DNA of 64,000 nt. Origin: Halobaculum marinum (lineage in GTDB: Archaea > Halobacteriota > Halobacteria > Halobacteriales > Haloferacaceae). The stretch covers positions 1 through 64,000 of the forward strand of contig NZ_CP119989.1 in the NCBI RefSeq assembly GCF_029338555.1, written 5' to 3'. The translations under genes and the position numbers were made by a program. Positions 8,216 to 15,892 of the stretch are shown here, piece by piece (within the stretch, counting starts at the first letter, position 1; each line of letters opens with the position of its first letter). The notes beneath the pieces were generated by a model that saw only the letters and a program-made list of their open reading frames with translations, ran no database searches and was not told the DNA's origin.

Positions 8216-9229
8216 ATGAGCGACGCGACGAACATGCTCGTCGACGGGGAGTGGCGCACGGACGTCCGCCGCGACACCGGCGACTCCGGCGAGTTCGAGC
8301 GGACCGAGACCAGTTTCCGAAACTGGATCGACGGCTCGGTGCCGGAGCCTGGCGCCGACCCCGTCGACAACCCCGATTTCCCCGCCGAGTCCGGGCGCTA
8401 CCACGTGTACATCTGTCGGGCGTGCCCGTGGGCCCACCGCGTCGCGATGACGCGCGCGCTCAAGGGACTGGAGGACGACATCTCGCTGTCGCTCACCCAG
8501 CCCGAGCGCTACGACGAGGGGTGGGAGTTCTCCGAGTCGGAACCGGACCCGCTGTACGGCGCCGACTACCTCCGCGACATCTACACGGAGGCGGACGACG
8601 ACTACACCGGGCGCGTCACGGTACCCGTCCTCTGGGACAAAGAAGCCGAGACCATCGTCAACAACGAGAGCGAGGAGATCATGCGGATGCTCGACACCGC
8701 CTTCGATGGCAACGGCGCCGACCTCTGGCCTGACGGTTCCCGAGAGACGGTCGACGACCTGATCGACGACATCTACCCGCGCATCAACAACGGCGTCTAC
8801 CGTGCCGGGTTCGCGAGCACGCAGGAGGCGTACGACGAGGCCGTGGACGAGCTGTTCGACGCGCTCGACGAGTACGACGACCTGCTCGCGGACCAGCGCT
8901 ACCTCGCGGGCGACCGTCTCACCGAGGCGGACGTGGCGATGTTCGCCACGCTCGTCCGCTTCGACCACGTGTACCACACCCACTTCCGGTGCAACCGCAG
9001 GGGGATCCACGAGTACGAGCACCTCTGGGGGTACACGAAGGACCTCTACCAGACGCCCGGCGTCGCGCAGACGGTGAACGTGGACCACATCACCCGACAC
9101 TACTACAAGTCCCACGAGAGCCTCAACCCGAAGCGACTCGTCCCGACCGGCCCGGACATCGACTTCAGCGACCCCCACGACCGCGACGACCTCCCGGGCG
9201 GGCCGCCTGCGGCGCTGCTCGACGACTGA
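8216..9229 (+). CDS. glutathionyl-hydroquinone-reductase-like GST family protein
   Basis: This 337-residue protein matches the YqjG/Ecm4 branch of the GST superfamily. It has an N-terminal thioredoxin-like domain with the nucleophilic cysteine in ICRACPWAHRVAM, followed by VTVPVLWD and the SEEIMRML block. A helical C-terminal domain follows (LAGDRLTEADVAMFATLVRF and DHITRHYYKSH). Bacterial homologues reduce glutathionyl-hydroquinones. Haloarchaea generally use gamma-glutamylcysteine, so the thiol partner may differ. It is monocistronic by spacing. Confidence 0.88.
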   Translation: MSDATNMLVDGEWRTDVRRDTGDSGEFERTETSFRNWIDGSVPEPGADPVDNPDFPAESGRYHVYICRACPWAHRVAMTRALKGLEDDISLSLTQPERYDEGWEFSESEPDPLYGADYLRDIYTEADDDYTGRVTVPVLWDKEAETIVNNESEEIMRMLDTAFDGNGADLWPDGSRETVDDLIDDIYPRINNGVYRAGFASTQEAYDEAVDELFDALDEYDDLLADQRYLAGDRLTEADVAMFATLVRFDHVYHTHFRCNRRGIHEYEHLWGYTKDLYQTPGVAQTVNVDHITRHYYKSHESLNPKRLVPTGPDIDFSDPHDRDDLPGGPPAALLDD

Positions 9230-9276
9230 CCGACCGCGACCCACCGCCGTCGGCGCGGACACGACGGCCACCGGAG

Positions 9277-9318
9277 TTATATAGGGGAGTCGACAACATT
9301 TATTCCGAGCAGAACGTG
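9277..9318 (+). promoter_or_regulatory. TATA box and leaderless GTG start for the DUF7344-like gene
   Basis: The element ttatatagg (9277-9285) is a near-consensus archaeal TATA box. The GTG at 9316-9318 lies 31 bases after its last base, which fits a leaderless or very short-leader transcript. This supports the GTG as the start, since there is no upstream ATG in frame. Confidence 0.6.
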
Positions 9319-9681
9319 ACAGAATCAGACCACGATTCCGACCGACAGTCGGTCTGGAGTGCAGAGGCCGGCCGACTCGACCGCGTGTTCGGCGTCCTCA
9401 GCCACCCGGCCAGACGGGTCGTCCTCGATCGGTTGGTGGAGCGGTCGCCGGACGAGGCGGATCCGCTCCGGGTCGACCGCGTGGTGTCCGGAGCGGACGC
9501 GCCCGAGGCGGGTCGACTGGAGTTGCACCACGTCCACCTCCCGAAGTTGGCCGCCCACGGGTACGCCGACTGGGACGCCGACGAGGAGACGATCCGTCGG
9601 GGGCCGTCGTTCGAGGAAGTCGCGCCCGTCGTTCGCCTGTGTCGGCGACGGGGCGAGGCGTTCCCCGCCGAGTGGCCGTGA
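9316..9681 (+). CDS. DUF7344-like wHTH domain protein
   Basis: This 121-residue protein has FGVLSHPARRVVLDRLVE at residues of about 23-40, typical of the haloarchaeal ArsR-like family annotated as DUF7344. It is followed by a charged loop and LEL-HHVHLPKLAAHGYADWD, which matches the recognition helix and wing of this family. It is probably a transcriptional regulator of unknown targets. The GTG start is decided by the TATA box at 9277. It lies between the GST gene and an aminotransferase with no overlap. Confidence 0.75.
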   Translation: MTESDHDSDRQSVWSAEAGRLDRVFGVLSHPARRVVLDRLVERSPDEADPLRVDRVVSGADAPEAGRLELHHVHLPKLAAHGYADWDADEETIRRGPSFEEVAPVVRLCRRRGEAFPAEWP

Positions 9682-9746
9682 GGGGCGCGGGGTGGCTCCC
9701 GTTCCTCCACACGTAGGTTGAACTCACTGGAGCCGAACCCGGTCGC

Positions 9747-10898
9747 ATGCACCAGCCCACGGCCCGCGTCAGCGCCTGCGAGCGCTCCCGCATCCGGGTG
9801 ATGTTCGACCTCGCACAGGAACTCGAACGCGAGGGGCGCGACCTCGTCCGCCTGGAGGTCGGCGAACCCGACTTCGACACGCCCGAGCACGTCGTCGACG
9901 CCGCCGTCGACGCCGCCCGGGGCGGCCACACCCACTACACGAGCAACGCCGGCCTGCCGGAACTGCGCGAGGCGATCAGCGACACCCTCGCCCGCGAGTA
10001 CGGCGTCGAGCACGCCGCCGACGAGGTTCTCACCACCACCGGCGGCATGGAGGCGCTCCACCTCGCGTTCCTCGCGACCGTCGACCCCGGGAGTGAGGTG
10101 TTGCTCCCGTCGCCGTCGTGGCCGAACTACTGGACGCAGGCGCGACTCGCCGACGCGACGCCCGTGGAGGTGCCCATGCCCGCCCCCGACTACGACCTCG
10201 ACGCCGACACGCTGGTCGCCGAGATGGGTCCCGACACCTCGCTCGTCGTGCTCTGCTCGCCGTCCAACCCCACTGGACGCGTCGCCGACCCCGACGAGGT
10301 GCGGGCGGTCGTCGACGCCGCCGCCGACCACGACGCGTACGTCATCGCCGACGAGGTGTACGCGAAACTCACCTACGACCGCGACCTGACGGGCATCGCG
10401 GCGCTGACGGGTCACCCCGAGCACGTGCTCACGGTCGGCTCCTGTTCGAAGACGTACGCCATGACCGGCTGGCGCGTCGGCTGGCTCGCGGGCCACCCGT
10501 CGGTCGTCGACGAGGCCACGAAGGTGCGCGAGTCGACCACCGCCTGCACGTCCAGCGTCGCCCAGCACGCCGCCATCGCCGCCCTGACCGGCCCACAGGA
10601 GCCGGTCGAGGAGATGTACGACGCGTTCCGCGAGCGTCGCGACTACGTCGCCGACCGCATCGCCGACATGGACGGCGTGAGCGCGCCTCGCCCCGAAGGG
10701 GCGTTCTACGCGTTCCTGAACCCCGACACCGACGAGGCGAGCCTCCCGCTGGCGAAACGCCTCTGCCGCGAGGCGGGCGTCGTGCTCGCCCCCGGCGACG
10801 GCTTCGGGGTGGCTGGCGAGGGGCAACTGCGGCTCTCGTTCGCCAACTCGATGGAGCGCCTGGCGGAGGGGCTCGATCGCATCGAAGCGGCGCTGTAG
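9747..10898 (+). CDS. PLP-dependent aminotransferase (aspartate aminotransferase family)
   Basis: This 383-residue fold-type I aminotransferase has the N-terminal VRLEVGEPDFDTPEHV, the cofactor-binding LCSPSNPTGRV and IADEVYAKLTY, and the Schiff-base lysine in GSCSKTYAMTGWRVGWLAG. The substrate-carboxylate arginine is in LRLSFANS. Aspartate or a broad range of amino acids is likely, but the exact substrate is not fixed by sequence. The ATG is the first in frame and lies 65 bases after the preceding stop. Confidence 0.9.
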   Translation: MHQPTARVSACERSRIRVMFDLAQELEREGRDLVRLEVGEPDFDTPEHVVDAAVDAARGGHTHYTSNAGLPELREAISDTLAREYGVEHAADEVLTTTGGMEALHLAFLATVDPGSEVLLPSPSWPNYWTQARLADATPVEVPMPAPDYDLDADTLVAEMGPDTSLVVLCSPSNPTGRVADPDEVRAVVDAAADHDAYVIADEVYAKLTYDRDLTGIAALTGHPEHVLTVGSCSKTYAMTGWRVGWLAGHPSVVDEATKVRESTTACTSSVAQHAAIAALTGPQEPVEEMYDAFRERRDYVADRIADMDGVSAPRPEGAFYAFLNPDTDEASLPLAKRLCREAGVVLAPGDGFGVAGEGQLRLSFANSMERLAEGLDRIEAAL

Positions 10899-10998
10899 CC
10901 GGCGGTGTATCCGGCCCGGACGCGCCGTGTCGACGGTTCCCCATCGTCGGGAACCGGCGAAAGGCCGATAGTCTTGGGTGACCTATGCACAACCAGAG

Positions 10999-11340
10999 AT
11001 GAGACCCATGACGACACCACTCGACGTGCTCGCACAGGTCGGCCCGCACACCCCGATGGGCCCACACGGCCCCATGGGCGGCGGGTGGAACGGCGGGTGG
11101 ATGGGCGGCGGCATGCTCCCCTGGCTCGGCCCGTGGGGTGGCCTCCTCGCGACGCTGCTGCTCGTCGGCGTGCTCGCGGTCGTCGTCTACGCCGCCGTAG
11201 CACGCACCGAGAGCGGCGGCGGCGGAACCGGCATCGCGCGTGAGGACGGCGCGCTCGCCGTCCTCGACCGTCGTTACGCTCGCGGCGAGGTCGACGACGA
11301 GGAGTACGAAACCCGACGGGAGCGGCTGACGGGGAACTGA
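10999..11340 (+). CDS. SHOCT domain membrane protein
   Basis: This protein of about 113 residues has an N-terminal Gly/Met/Pro/His-rich stretch (GPHTPMGPHGPMGGG), one transmembrane helix (LLATLLLVGVLAVVVYAAVA), and a C-terminal SHOCT motif (LAVLDRRYARGEVDDEEYE). SHOCT is a short helical module often tethered to membranes and thought to mediate assembly. Starts at 10978 (GTG), 10999 (ATG) and 11008 (ATG) are in frame. The TATA-like gatagtct near 10966 favours one of the ATGs. Confidence 0.7.
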   Translation: MRPMTTPLDVLAQVGPHTPMGPHGPMGGGWNGGWMGGGMLPWLGPWGGLLATLLLVGVLAVVVYAAVARTESGGGGTGIAREDGALAVLDRRYARGEVDDEEYETRRERLTGN

Positions 11341-11490
11341 TCGCGCGGGTCGACCGGGCGTCGACCCGGCGGTCTGGGGGACCTGTGTCGACTCGTCTCC
11401 GTCACGCGCCGCGACGCAGCCGCGGGGGGTGCCGCTGGCGCCCCGCTGATGGGTACCGCGACTCCCGCCGACGTCTCGGCGGCGCTCCGT

Positions 11491-12213
11491 TCAGTGACTG
11501 TCGTCGATCATCCCGTGGACAGTCTCGTTCAATCCGCGGATCTTCTCGCGTGCACCCGACGGGAGCGACGACTGTGGGTCGGTCAGGCCAGTTGCCTCGT
11601 GGGCGTCCGGGTGCCCGACGACCACCGTCGCGACCATCCCCATCGCCTCGTGGGGCGCGCAGTAGTAGTCGTACACGCCCGGGGTGTCGAGCGTCACCTC
11701 GTGTTCGGCGCCCGCCTCGGTGAGCATCCCGGTGTCGAACGCGGTGCCGCCCTCGGGGATGCGACCGGGCTTGTCGTTGGCCTCGGCGTACGCCGTCGCC
11801 GTGTGACTCCCCGACTCGTTGTGGAACGTGACGGTGCCGCCCGGCTCGACCCACACCACGTGCGGGTCGAAGTGGTAGCCGCCGTCCGCCGTGACGAGGT
11901 TCACCGTCGCCGACGCCGACGGCTCCTCGGGGACGCCGTGACCGTGGTCCGACGACTCGTCGGCGTGTCCCGTCTCCGTCTCCTCGCCGTGGTGGGTGTT
12001 CTCCTCGTGGTGCCCGTCGTCCTCGTGGTGGCCGTCCTCTTCGTGAGTCCCGGCGTCGCTGTGCGCCTCCGTCGCCGTCGCCGTCGCCGTCGGCGAGCCG
12101 CCTCCAGCACCAGCCGTCTCTTCGCGGCTACCGGCCACACACCCCGCTGTCCCGGTGACGGCGGCGGCGGTCAGTGCGACGAACGTCCGACGGGAGAGGT
12201 CGTGTTCCGACAT
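11491..12213 (-). CDS. halocyanin-like blue copper lipoprotein with His-rich linker
   Basis: This 240-residue protein has a Tat signal (SRRTFVALTAAAVTG) followed by a lipobox cysteine (TAGC, about residue 25). A His/Glu/Asp-rich linker follows at about residues 51-93, then a plastocyanin-type domain. Copper ligands are visible as the histidine in GYHFDPH and the Cys, His and Met of YYCAPHEAMGM. Halocyanins are outside-facing, lipid-anchored electron carriers. The long His-rich linker is unusual and could buffer copper or zinc. The ATG at 12211-12213 is preferred over one three codons upstream because it begins just before the Tat motif. Confidence 0.88.
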   Translation of the reverse strand: MSEHDLSRRTFVALTAAAVTGTAGCVAGSREETAGAGGGSPTATATATEAHSDAGTHEEDGHHEDDGHHEENTHHGEETETGHADESSDHGHGVPEEPSASATVNLVTADGGYHFDPHVVWVEPGGTVTFHNESGSHTATAYAEANDKPGRIPEGGTAFDTGMLTEAGAEHEVTLDTPGVYDYYCAPHEAMGMVATVVVGHPDAHEATGLTDPQSSLPSGAREKIRGLNETVHGMIDDSH

Positions 12214-12297
12214 TCGGGTCACCTACAGGTGGACCGAGGGCCCCCACCACCTTACAGCCGACACCACGTTCGCTGGCCCAGCGACTCACCCCCGACG

Positions 12298-12328
12298 TTT
12301 TATATAGTTGGATCCAACTGCCGGTGTG
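12298..12328 (+). promoter_or_regulatory. TATA box with a 12-bp palindromic operator
   Basis: The element ttttatatag (12298-12307) is followed directly by the perfect palindrome gttggatccaac (12307-12318). The GTG start is at 12326. The palindrome sits between the TATA box and the start, where a bound repressor would block polymerase loading. The next gene encodes a winged-helix protein, so autoregulation is a natural reading. This is inference from position and symmetry. Confidence 0.6.
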
Positions 12329-12679
12329 AGCGAGGACCGGTCCGCAGACGACGTGCTCGACCTGCTCGGCGACGAGTACGCGCGAGCCATCCTCGCGGCC
12401 GTGACGACGGACGCCATGTCGGCCTCGGAGCTCGGGTCCCACTGCGGGATGTCCGTGTCGACGGTGTACCGCCGGGCGGAGTCGCTCGTGGAGCGGGACC
12501 TGCTCGCCGAGCGAGTGCGCATCGACGCGGACGGCCACCACGAGTCGGTGTACGAACCGACCGTCGAAGCGCTGCGGGTCGAGATACAGGACGGCTCGTT
12601 CGACGTCGACGTCGAGCAGCCGAGCGAGGATGCGGTCGACCGCTTCACCCGCGTCTGGGAGGACATCAGAGACAGCTAA
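12326..12679 (+). CDS. winged helix-turn-helix regulator
   Basis: This 117-residue ArsR-like protein has LLGDEYARAILAAVTTDAMS, then ASELGSHCGMSVSTVYRRAES (the HTH with recognition helix) and an acidic tail. It has no cysteine pair for metal sensing, only one cysteine in the HTH. The GTG start is set by the TATA box 20 bases upstream. Its stop overlaps the start of the next gene (TAATG), which codes for a membrane protein, so the two are probably made together. The likely target is its own palindromic promoter. Confidence 0.8.
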   Translation: MSEDRSADDVLDLLGDEYARAILAAVTTDAMSASELGSHCGMSVSTVYRRAESLVERDLLAERVRIDADGHHESVYEPTVEALRVEIQDGSFDVDVEQPSEDAVDRFTRVWEDIRDS

Positions 12680-12955
12680 TGCACGTCGAACTCGTCATCG
12701 CGAAGGTCGCCACGGTGTTGTTGGGAACCGCCATCTCGGTTCAGGCGCTGCGCGGCTACCGCCGCCACGGGAGCGAGCCGATGCTGTACCTCGGCGTCGG
12801 CTTCCTGTTCGTCACGGTCGGCTCCGTCCTGGAGGGTGTTGTTCGACGTGCTCGGCTGGGACCTGTTCACCGCCGGCGCGGTCCAGACGTCGCTAGTCGC
12901 CGTCGGAATGCTCGTCGTCCTCTACTCGCTGTTCGGGGAGGTGTCGACGTCGTGA
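12679..12955 (+). pseudogene. DUF7521-like membrane protein, first copy, frameshifted as given
   Basis: From the ATG at 12679 the frame reads ELVIAKVATVLLGTAISVQA and YLGVGFLFVTVGSVLEGV, two hydrophobic segments. It then shifts at about 12837-12841. The neighbouring frame completes the protein with FDVLGWDLFTAGAVQTSLVA and a last helix to the TGA at 12953-12955. Comparison with the next gene, which has EGVLFQF at the same place, suggests that two bases are missing. The restored protein has about 92 residues and three helices. It is coupled to the wHTH gene. Its function is unknown; a membrane sensor for the regulator is one possibility. Confidence 0.7.
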
Positions 12956-13227
12956 CCGACGGTGCCCACCTCGCGCTCGGGGTCGTCCGCGCGCTCGTCC
13001 TCCTGCTCGGCCTCGGCGTCACGCTGACGGCGGCGCGGGCGTACCGGCGTGTCGGCGAACCGTACCTCCGCGACGCCGCCGTCGCGTTCGCCGTCATCAC
13101 CGCCGGCGTCCTGGTCGAGGGCGTCCTGTTCCAGTTCACCGACCTCGACCTGACGGCGGTCCACGTCGTCGAGTCCGTCGCCATCGGCGTCGGCTTCCTC
13201 GTCCTCCTGCGGTCGTTGCGCGCGTGA
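12952..13227 (+). CDS. DUF7521-like membrane protein, second copy
   Basis: This 91-residue protein with three hydrophobic segments (ALVLLLGLGVTLTAARAYRR, AVAFAVITAGVLVEGVLFQF, VVESVAIGVGFLVLLRSLRA) is a paralogue of the preceding gene with the same helix order. It starts with a GTG that overlaps the previous stop (GTGA). A tandem pair after a winged-helix gene suggests a heterodimeric membrane unit. The role is unknown. The DUF7521 label comes from resemblance to haloarchaeal proteins of this size and context, not from a search. Confidence 0.7.
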   Translation: MTDGAHLALGVVRALVLLLGLGVTLTAARAYRRVGEPYLRDAAVAFAVITAGVLVEGVLFQFTDLDLTAVHVVESVAIGVGFLVLLRSLRA

Positions 13228-13270
13228 CGCGCGAGGGGGACCTATACTGCTGGAGCGCCTCCTCCCAGCC

Positions 13271-14392
13271 GTGTCGAACCGCCCGGACGACGCCGACCGC
13301 TCGCGGGTCGGTGCGCAGATCGCGCGTGCTCTCCGTCGCGTCGAGCCCTCGCCCCGCGTCGTCGACTGGGCCATCGCCGCCTGTGTCGCCGTCGAGGTCG
13401 CCTCCGGCCTGTACTCGTTCACGCAGGGACGCCCGAGCGGCGCGTGGGTATTCTGGCTCCACTCGGTCGTCGGCCTGACGCTCGTCGCCCTCGTCGGCTT
13501 CAAACTGTACCGCGTCCGTCGCCGCGTCACCGCGCGGGCCGCGTGGGACCGCTTCACCCCGGTGTCCGTCCTCCAAGCGGTCGTCGCGCTCGCGGCGCTC
13601 GCGACGGGCGTGTTCTGGGTACTCGGTGGCAACGTCCCCATCTTCGCGTGGACGACGCTGAACCTCCACGTCGGCCTCGGCCTCCTGCTCGTGCCGCTCG
13701 TCCTGTGGCACCTCCGCGGGCGCTACCACTCGCCGCGGGCGCTCGACCCGGACCGCCGGAACGCCCTCAAAGTCGGGGCGCTCCTCCTCGCAGGCACAGT
13801 GGCGTGGCGCGCGACGGAGACGGCCGACCGCGCCCTCGGCGGCGCGAGTCGGCGCTTCACGGGATCGAAGCCCACGGGCGACCTGTACGACACCGAGACG
13901 GAGGGTGGGGGGTTCCCGGTCACCTCCTGGGTCGCCGACGACCCGGACCCCGTCGACCGCGACGCGTGGACGCTGTCGGTGAGAGGACTCGTCGACGAGG
14001 AACTCGCGCTCGACGGCGGCGAGGTTGGAGCCGAGCGGACGCTGGAGGCCACCCTCGACTGCACCTCGGGGTGGTACACGGTGCAGGAGTGGGGCGGCGT
14101 CCGCGTCGGCGACCTGCTCGACGCGGCGGGCGTCGACGAACGGACGCGCTACGTCCGGTTCACGTCGGTGACGGGCTACCGCTGGTCGCTCCCGGTCGAA
14201 GAGGCTCGCGACGCGCTCCTCGCGACCCACGTGGGCGGCCGACGGCTGAGCCACGGTCACGGCGCGCCGATGCGACTCGTGGCGCCGGGACGCCGCGGCT
14301 TCCAGTGGGTGAAGTGGGTCGAGTCGGTGGAGGTGCGCGAGCGCGCCGACCCGATGCAGTGGCTCGTGACGCTGGTGTCGGGGTTCGACTGA
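13271..14392 (+). CDS. membrane-anchored molybdopterin-dependent oxidoreductase (sulfite-oxidase fold)
   Basis: This 373-residue protein has an N-terminal membrane part of about four helices (residues of about 28-150, with histidines in LHSVVG and LHVGLG). A C-terminal sulfite-oxidase-type molybdopterin domain follows. Its signature is EATLDCTSGWYTVQEWGGV, where the cysteine would ligate molybdenum, with LSHGHGAPMRLVAPGRRGFQWVKWVE near the end. The membrane part could bind heme, as in cytochrome b561-like partners; this is inference. The start is a GTG at 13271. It lies 43 bases after the DUF7521 pair and faces the Nudix gene, with adjoining stops. Confidence 0.8.
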   Translation: MSNRPDDADRSRVGAQIARALRRVEPSPRVVDWAIAACVAVEVASGLYSFTQGRPSGAWVFWLHSVVGLTLVALVGFKLYRVRRRVTARAAWDRFTPVSVLQAVVALAALATGVFWVLGGNVPIFAWTTLNLHVGLGLLLVPLVLWHLRGRYHSPRALDPDRRNALKVGALLLAGTVAWRATETADRALGGASRRFTGSKPTGDLYDTETEGGGFPVTSWVADDPDPVDRDAWTLSVRGLVDEELALDGGEVGAERTLEATLDCTSGWYTVQEWGGVRVGDLLDAAGVDERTRYVRFTSVTGYRWSLPVEEARDALLATHVGGRRLSHGHGAPMRLVAPGRRGFQWVKWVESVEVRERADPMQWLVTLVSGFD

Positions 14393-14908
14393 TCAGGTGT
14401 CTGCGGCGCCGTCCACGGCCGCCGTGTCGGCCCCCCGCGGACTGACGAGGTGGACGTGGTCGTCGCTCGCGAGCGCGTCCGCGATGCCCGCCGGCAAGAA
14501 GGGTGCGTCTGCCTCGCGCAGTTCGGCGGGGGTCCGCCAGTACGCCTCGTACTCGACTGGGTCGCCGTCCTCGTCTGCGTCGTCGACGCCAGCGAACGTC
14601 GCCCGGTCGTACAGCGACACGTCCGCGAACGTCGCCTCGCGGACGACCGCGAGTTCGTGGTGTGCGTCCCCGCCGAACTCGAACAGGTTCTCGACGGTAC
14701 AGACGACGGGACCGGCGTCGACTGCGACGCCGAGTTCCTCGCGGAACTCGCGTTCGAGCGCCACGCCGCTCGGCTCGCCGTGTTCGATGCCGCCGCGGAT
14801 GAACCGGTGGAAGTGCGTCTCGTCGGTCCCCGAGAGCCGTTGCACGAGGTACGCGTCGGTGTCGGGATGGCGCACCGCGCCGAGAACGACGCCGCGGATG
14901 TCGGGCAT
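14393..14908 (-). CDS. Nudix hydrolase
   Basis: This 171-residue protein carries a clear Nudix box, GGIEHGEPSGVALEREFREELGV (about residues 39-61), whose acidic residues bind divalent metal for hydrolysis of nucleoside-diphosphate-linked compounds. It opens MPDIRGVVLGAVRHPD and has a variable acidic C-terminus. The substrate cannot be read from the sequence. The stop abuts that of the oppositely oriented molybdopterin oxidoreductase. Confidence 0.85.
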   Translation of the reverse strand: MPDIRGVVLGAVRHPDTDAYLVQRLSGTDETHFHRFIRGGIEHGEPSGVALEREFREELGVAVDAGPVVCTVENLFEFGGDAHHELAVVREATFADVSLYDRATFAGVDDADEDGDPVEYEAYWRTPAELREADAPFLPAGIADALASDDHVHLVSPRGADTAAVDGAADT

Positions 14909-14981
14909 GGATCAGTGACGATTTCGAGAGTGGGAGAAGTCGGTATCGGTTCGTTCGATGACGACCGCGGACACCGCCGCG

Positions 14982-15818
14982 TCAGTCCAAGTCGCCGCGC
15001 CGGATCGCCCGTTCCGCCTCCTCGAGCGCCGCCTCGCGGTCGAACGACTCGACGATCTCACGCAGTTCCTCGTCGCTCGCGTCCGCCAGGTCCTCGGCGT
15101 GGCGGGTGATGTTCGGCACGGCGCGGAGGATGTTGTCGACGATGGGCACCGCCGCGACTTGCGCCGACCGGCTCATCGGGTTGAGGTCGATCACGATTTC
15201 GGTCTTCCCCATCGCGCCGAGCGCCTCGGCGCGGTCGCCGTCCTCCAGCGGGACCACGACCACGTCGGCGTCGCCGATACCGTCGGCGTCGACCTTCGCG
15301 CGCTCGTGGCTGAGGCCGGGGATCCGGCCGTCTGCGGTCAGTCCCTTTACCTCGCTCGCGCCGTGCTCGCGGAGGTGGTCGGCGATCGCTTGCATCCGTT
15401 CTTCGGTGCGGTTGAACAGGTTCACTTCGACGTCCGCGCCCGTCGCCTCGGCCAACTCGACGATCTCGCCCGGCACCAGCGCCGCGACGTTGCCGTTCAC
15501 CGAGAGGACCGCGTGGTCGGCCAACAGGAGGTGTGCGGCGGCGGCGCGGGCCGCGGCGTCAGTGCTCGGGAGGGTCTCCTCGCCGAGCAAGTAGTCGAAC
15601 GCCTCGCCGCGCCCCTCCGCGATGAGGCCCTGCTGGGACGTGATGCCGATGTCCACGCCGTGTTCGATCCGGTGGCGGGTGAGCAGCGACTGGTAGCGCG
15701 GGTGGTCCTCGGGAATCTCAGACTCGTGGTCGACCTCGCTCGGCGCGTCCGGTGCGGTCGACGCGTCGCCGGCGGGGTCGCCCGCGTCGGCGGCGTCGGC
15801 GTCGGCGTCGTCGGTCAT
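14982..15818 (-). CDS. 4-phosphopantoate--beta-alanine ligase (phosphopantothenate synthetase)
   Basis: This 278-residue protein matches the archaeal PPS family (COG1701), which joins 4-phosphopantoate and beta-alanine with ATP in the archaeal route to coenzyme A. Visible family blocks are ITSQQGLIAEGRGEAFDYLLG, LLADHAVLSVNGNVAAL, EVNLFNRTEERM and IVIDLNPMSRSAQ. The first 35 residues are an acidic Asp/Ala extension typical of halophiles. The ATG at 15816-15818 is used. The pantoate kinase gene lies directly upstream on the same strand, so the two consecutive pathway steps are together. Confidence 0.9.
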   Translation of the reverse strand: MTDDADADAADAGDPAGDASTAPDAPSEVDHESEIPEDHPRYQSLLTRHRIEHGVDIGITSQQGLIAEGRGEAFDYLLGEETLPSTDAAARAAAAHLLLADHAVLSVNGNVAALVPGEIVELAEATGADVEVNLFNRTEERMQAIADHLREHGASEVKGLTADGRIPGLSHERAKVDADGIGDADVVVVPLEDGDRAEALGAMGKTEIVIDLNPMSRSAQVAAVPIVDNILRAVPNITRHAEDLADASDEELREIVESFDREAALEEAERAIRRGDLD

Positions 15819-15892
15819 ACCCGCCCGTCGTCGCCGCGGCGCGAAAAACGCATCCACTCGCGGACGGTGGCTGTGGTGGTCTCGCTCGTGTG

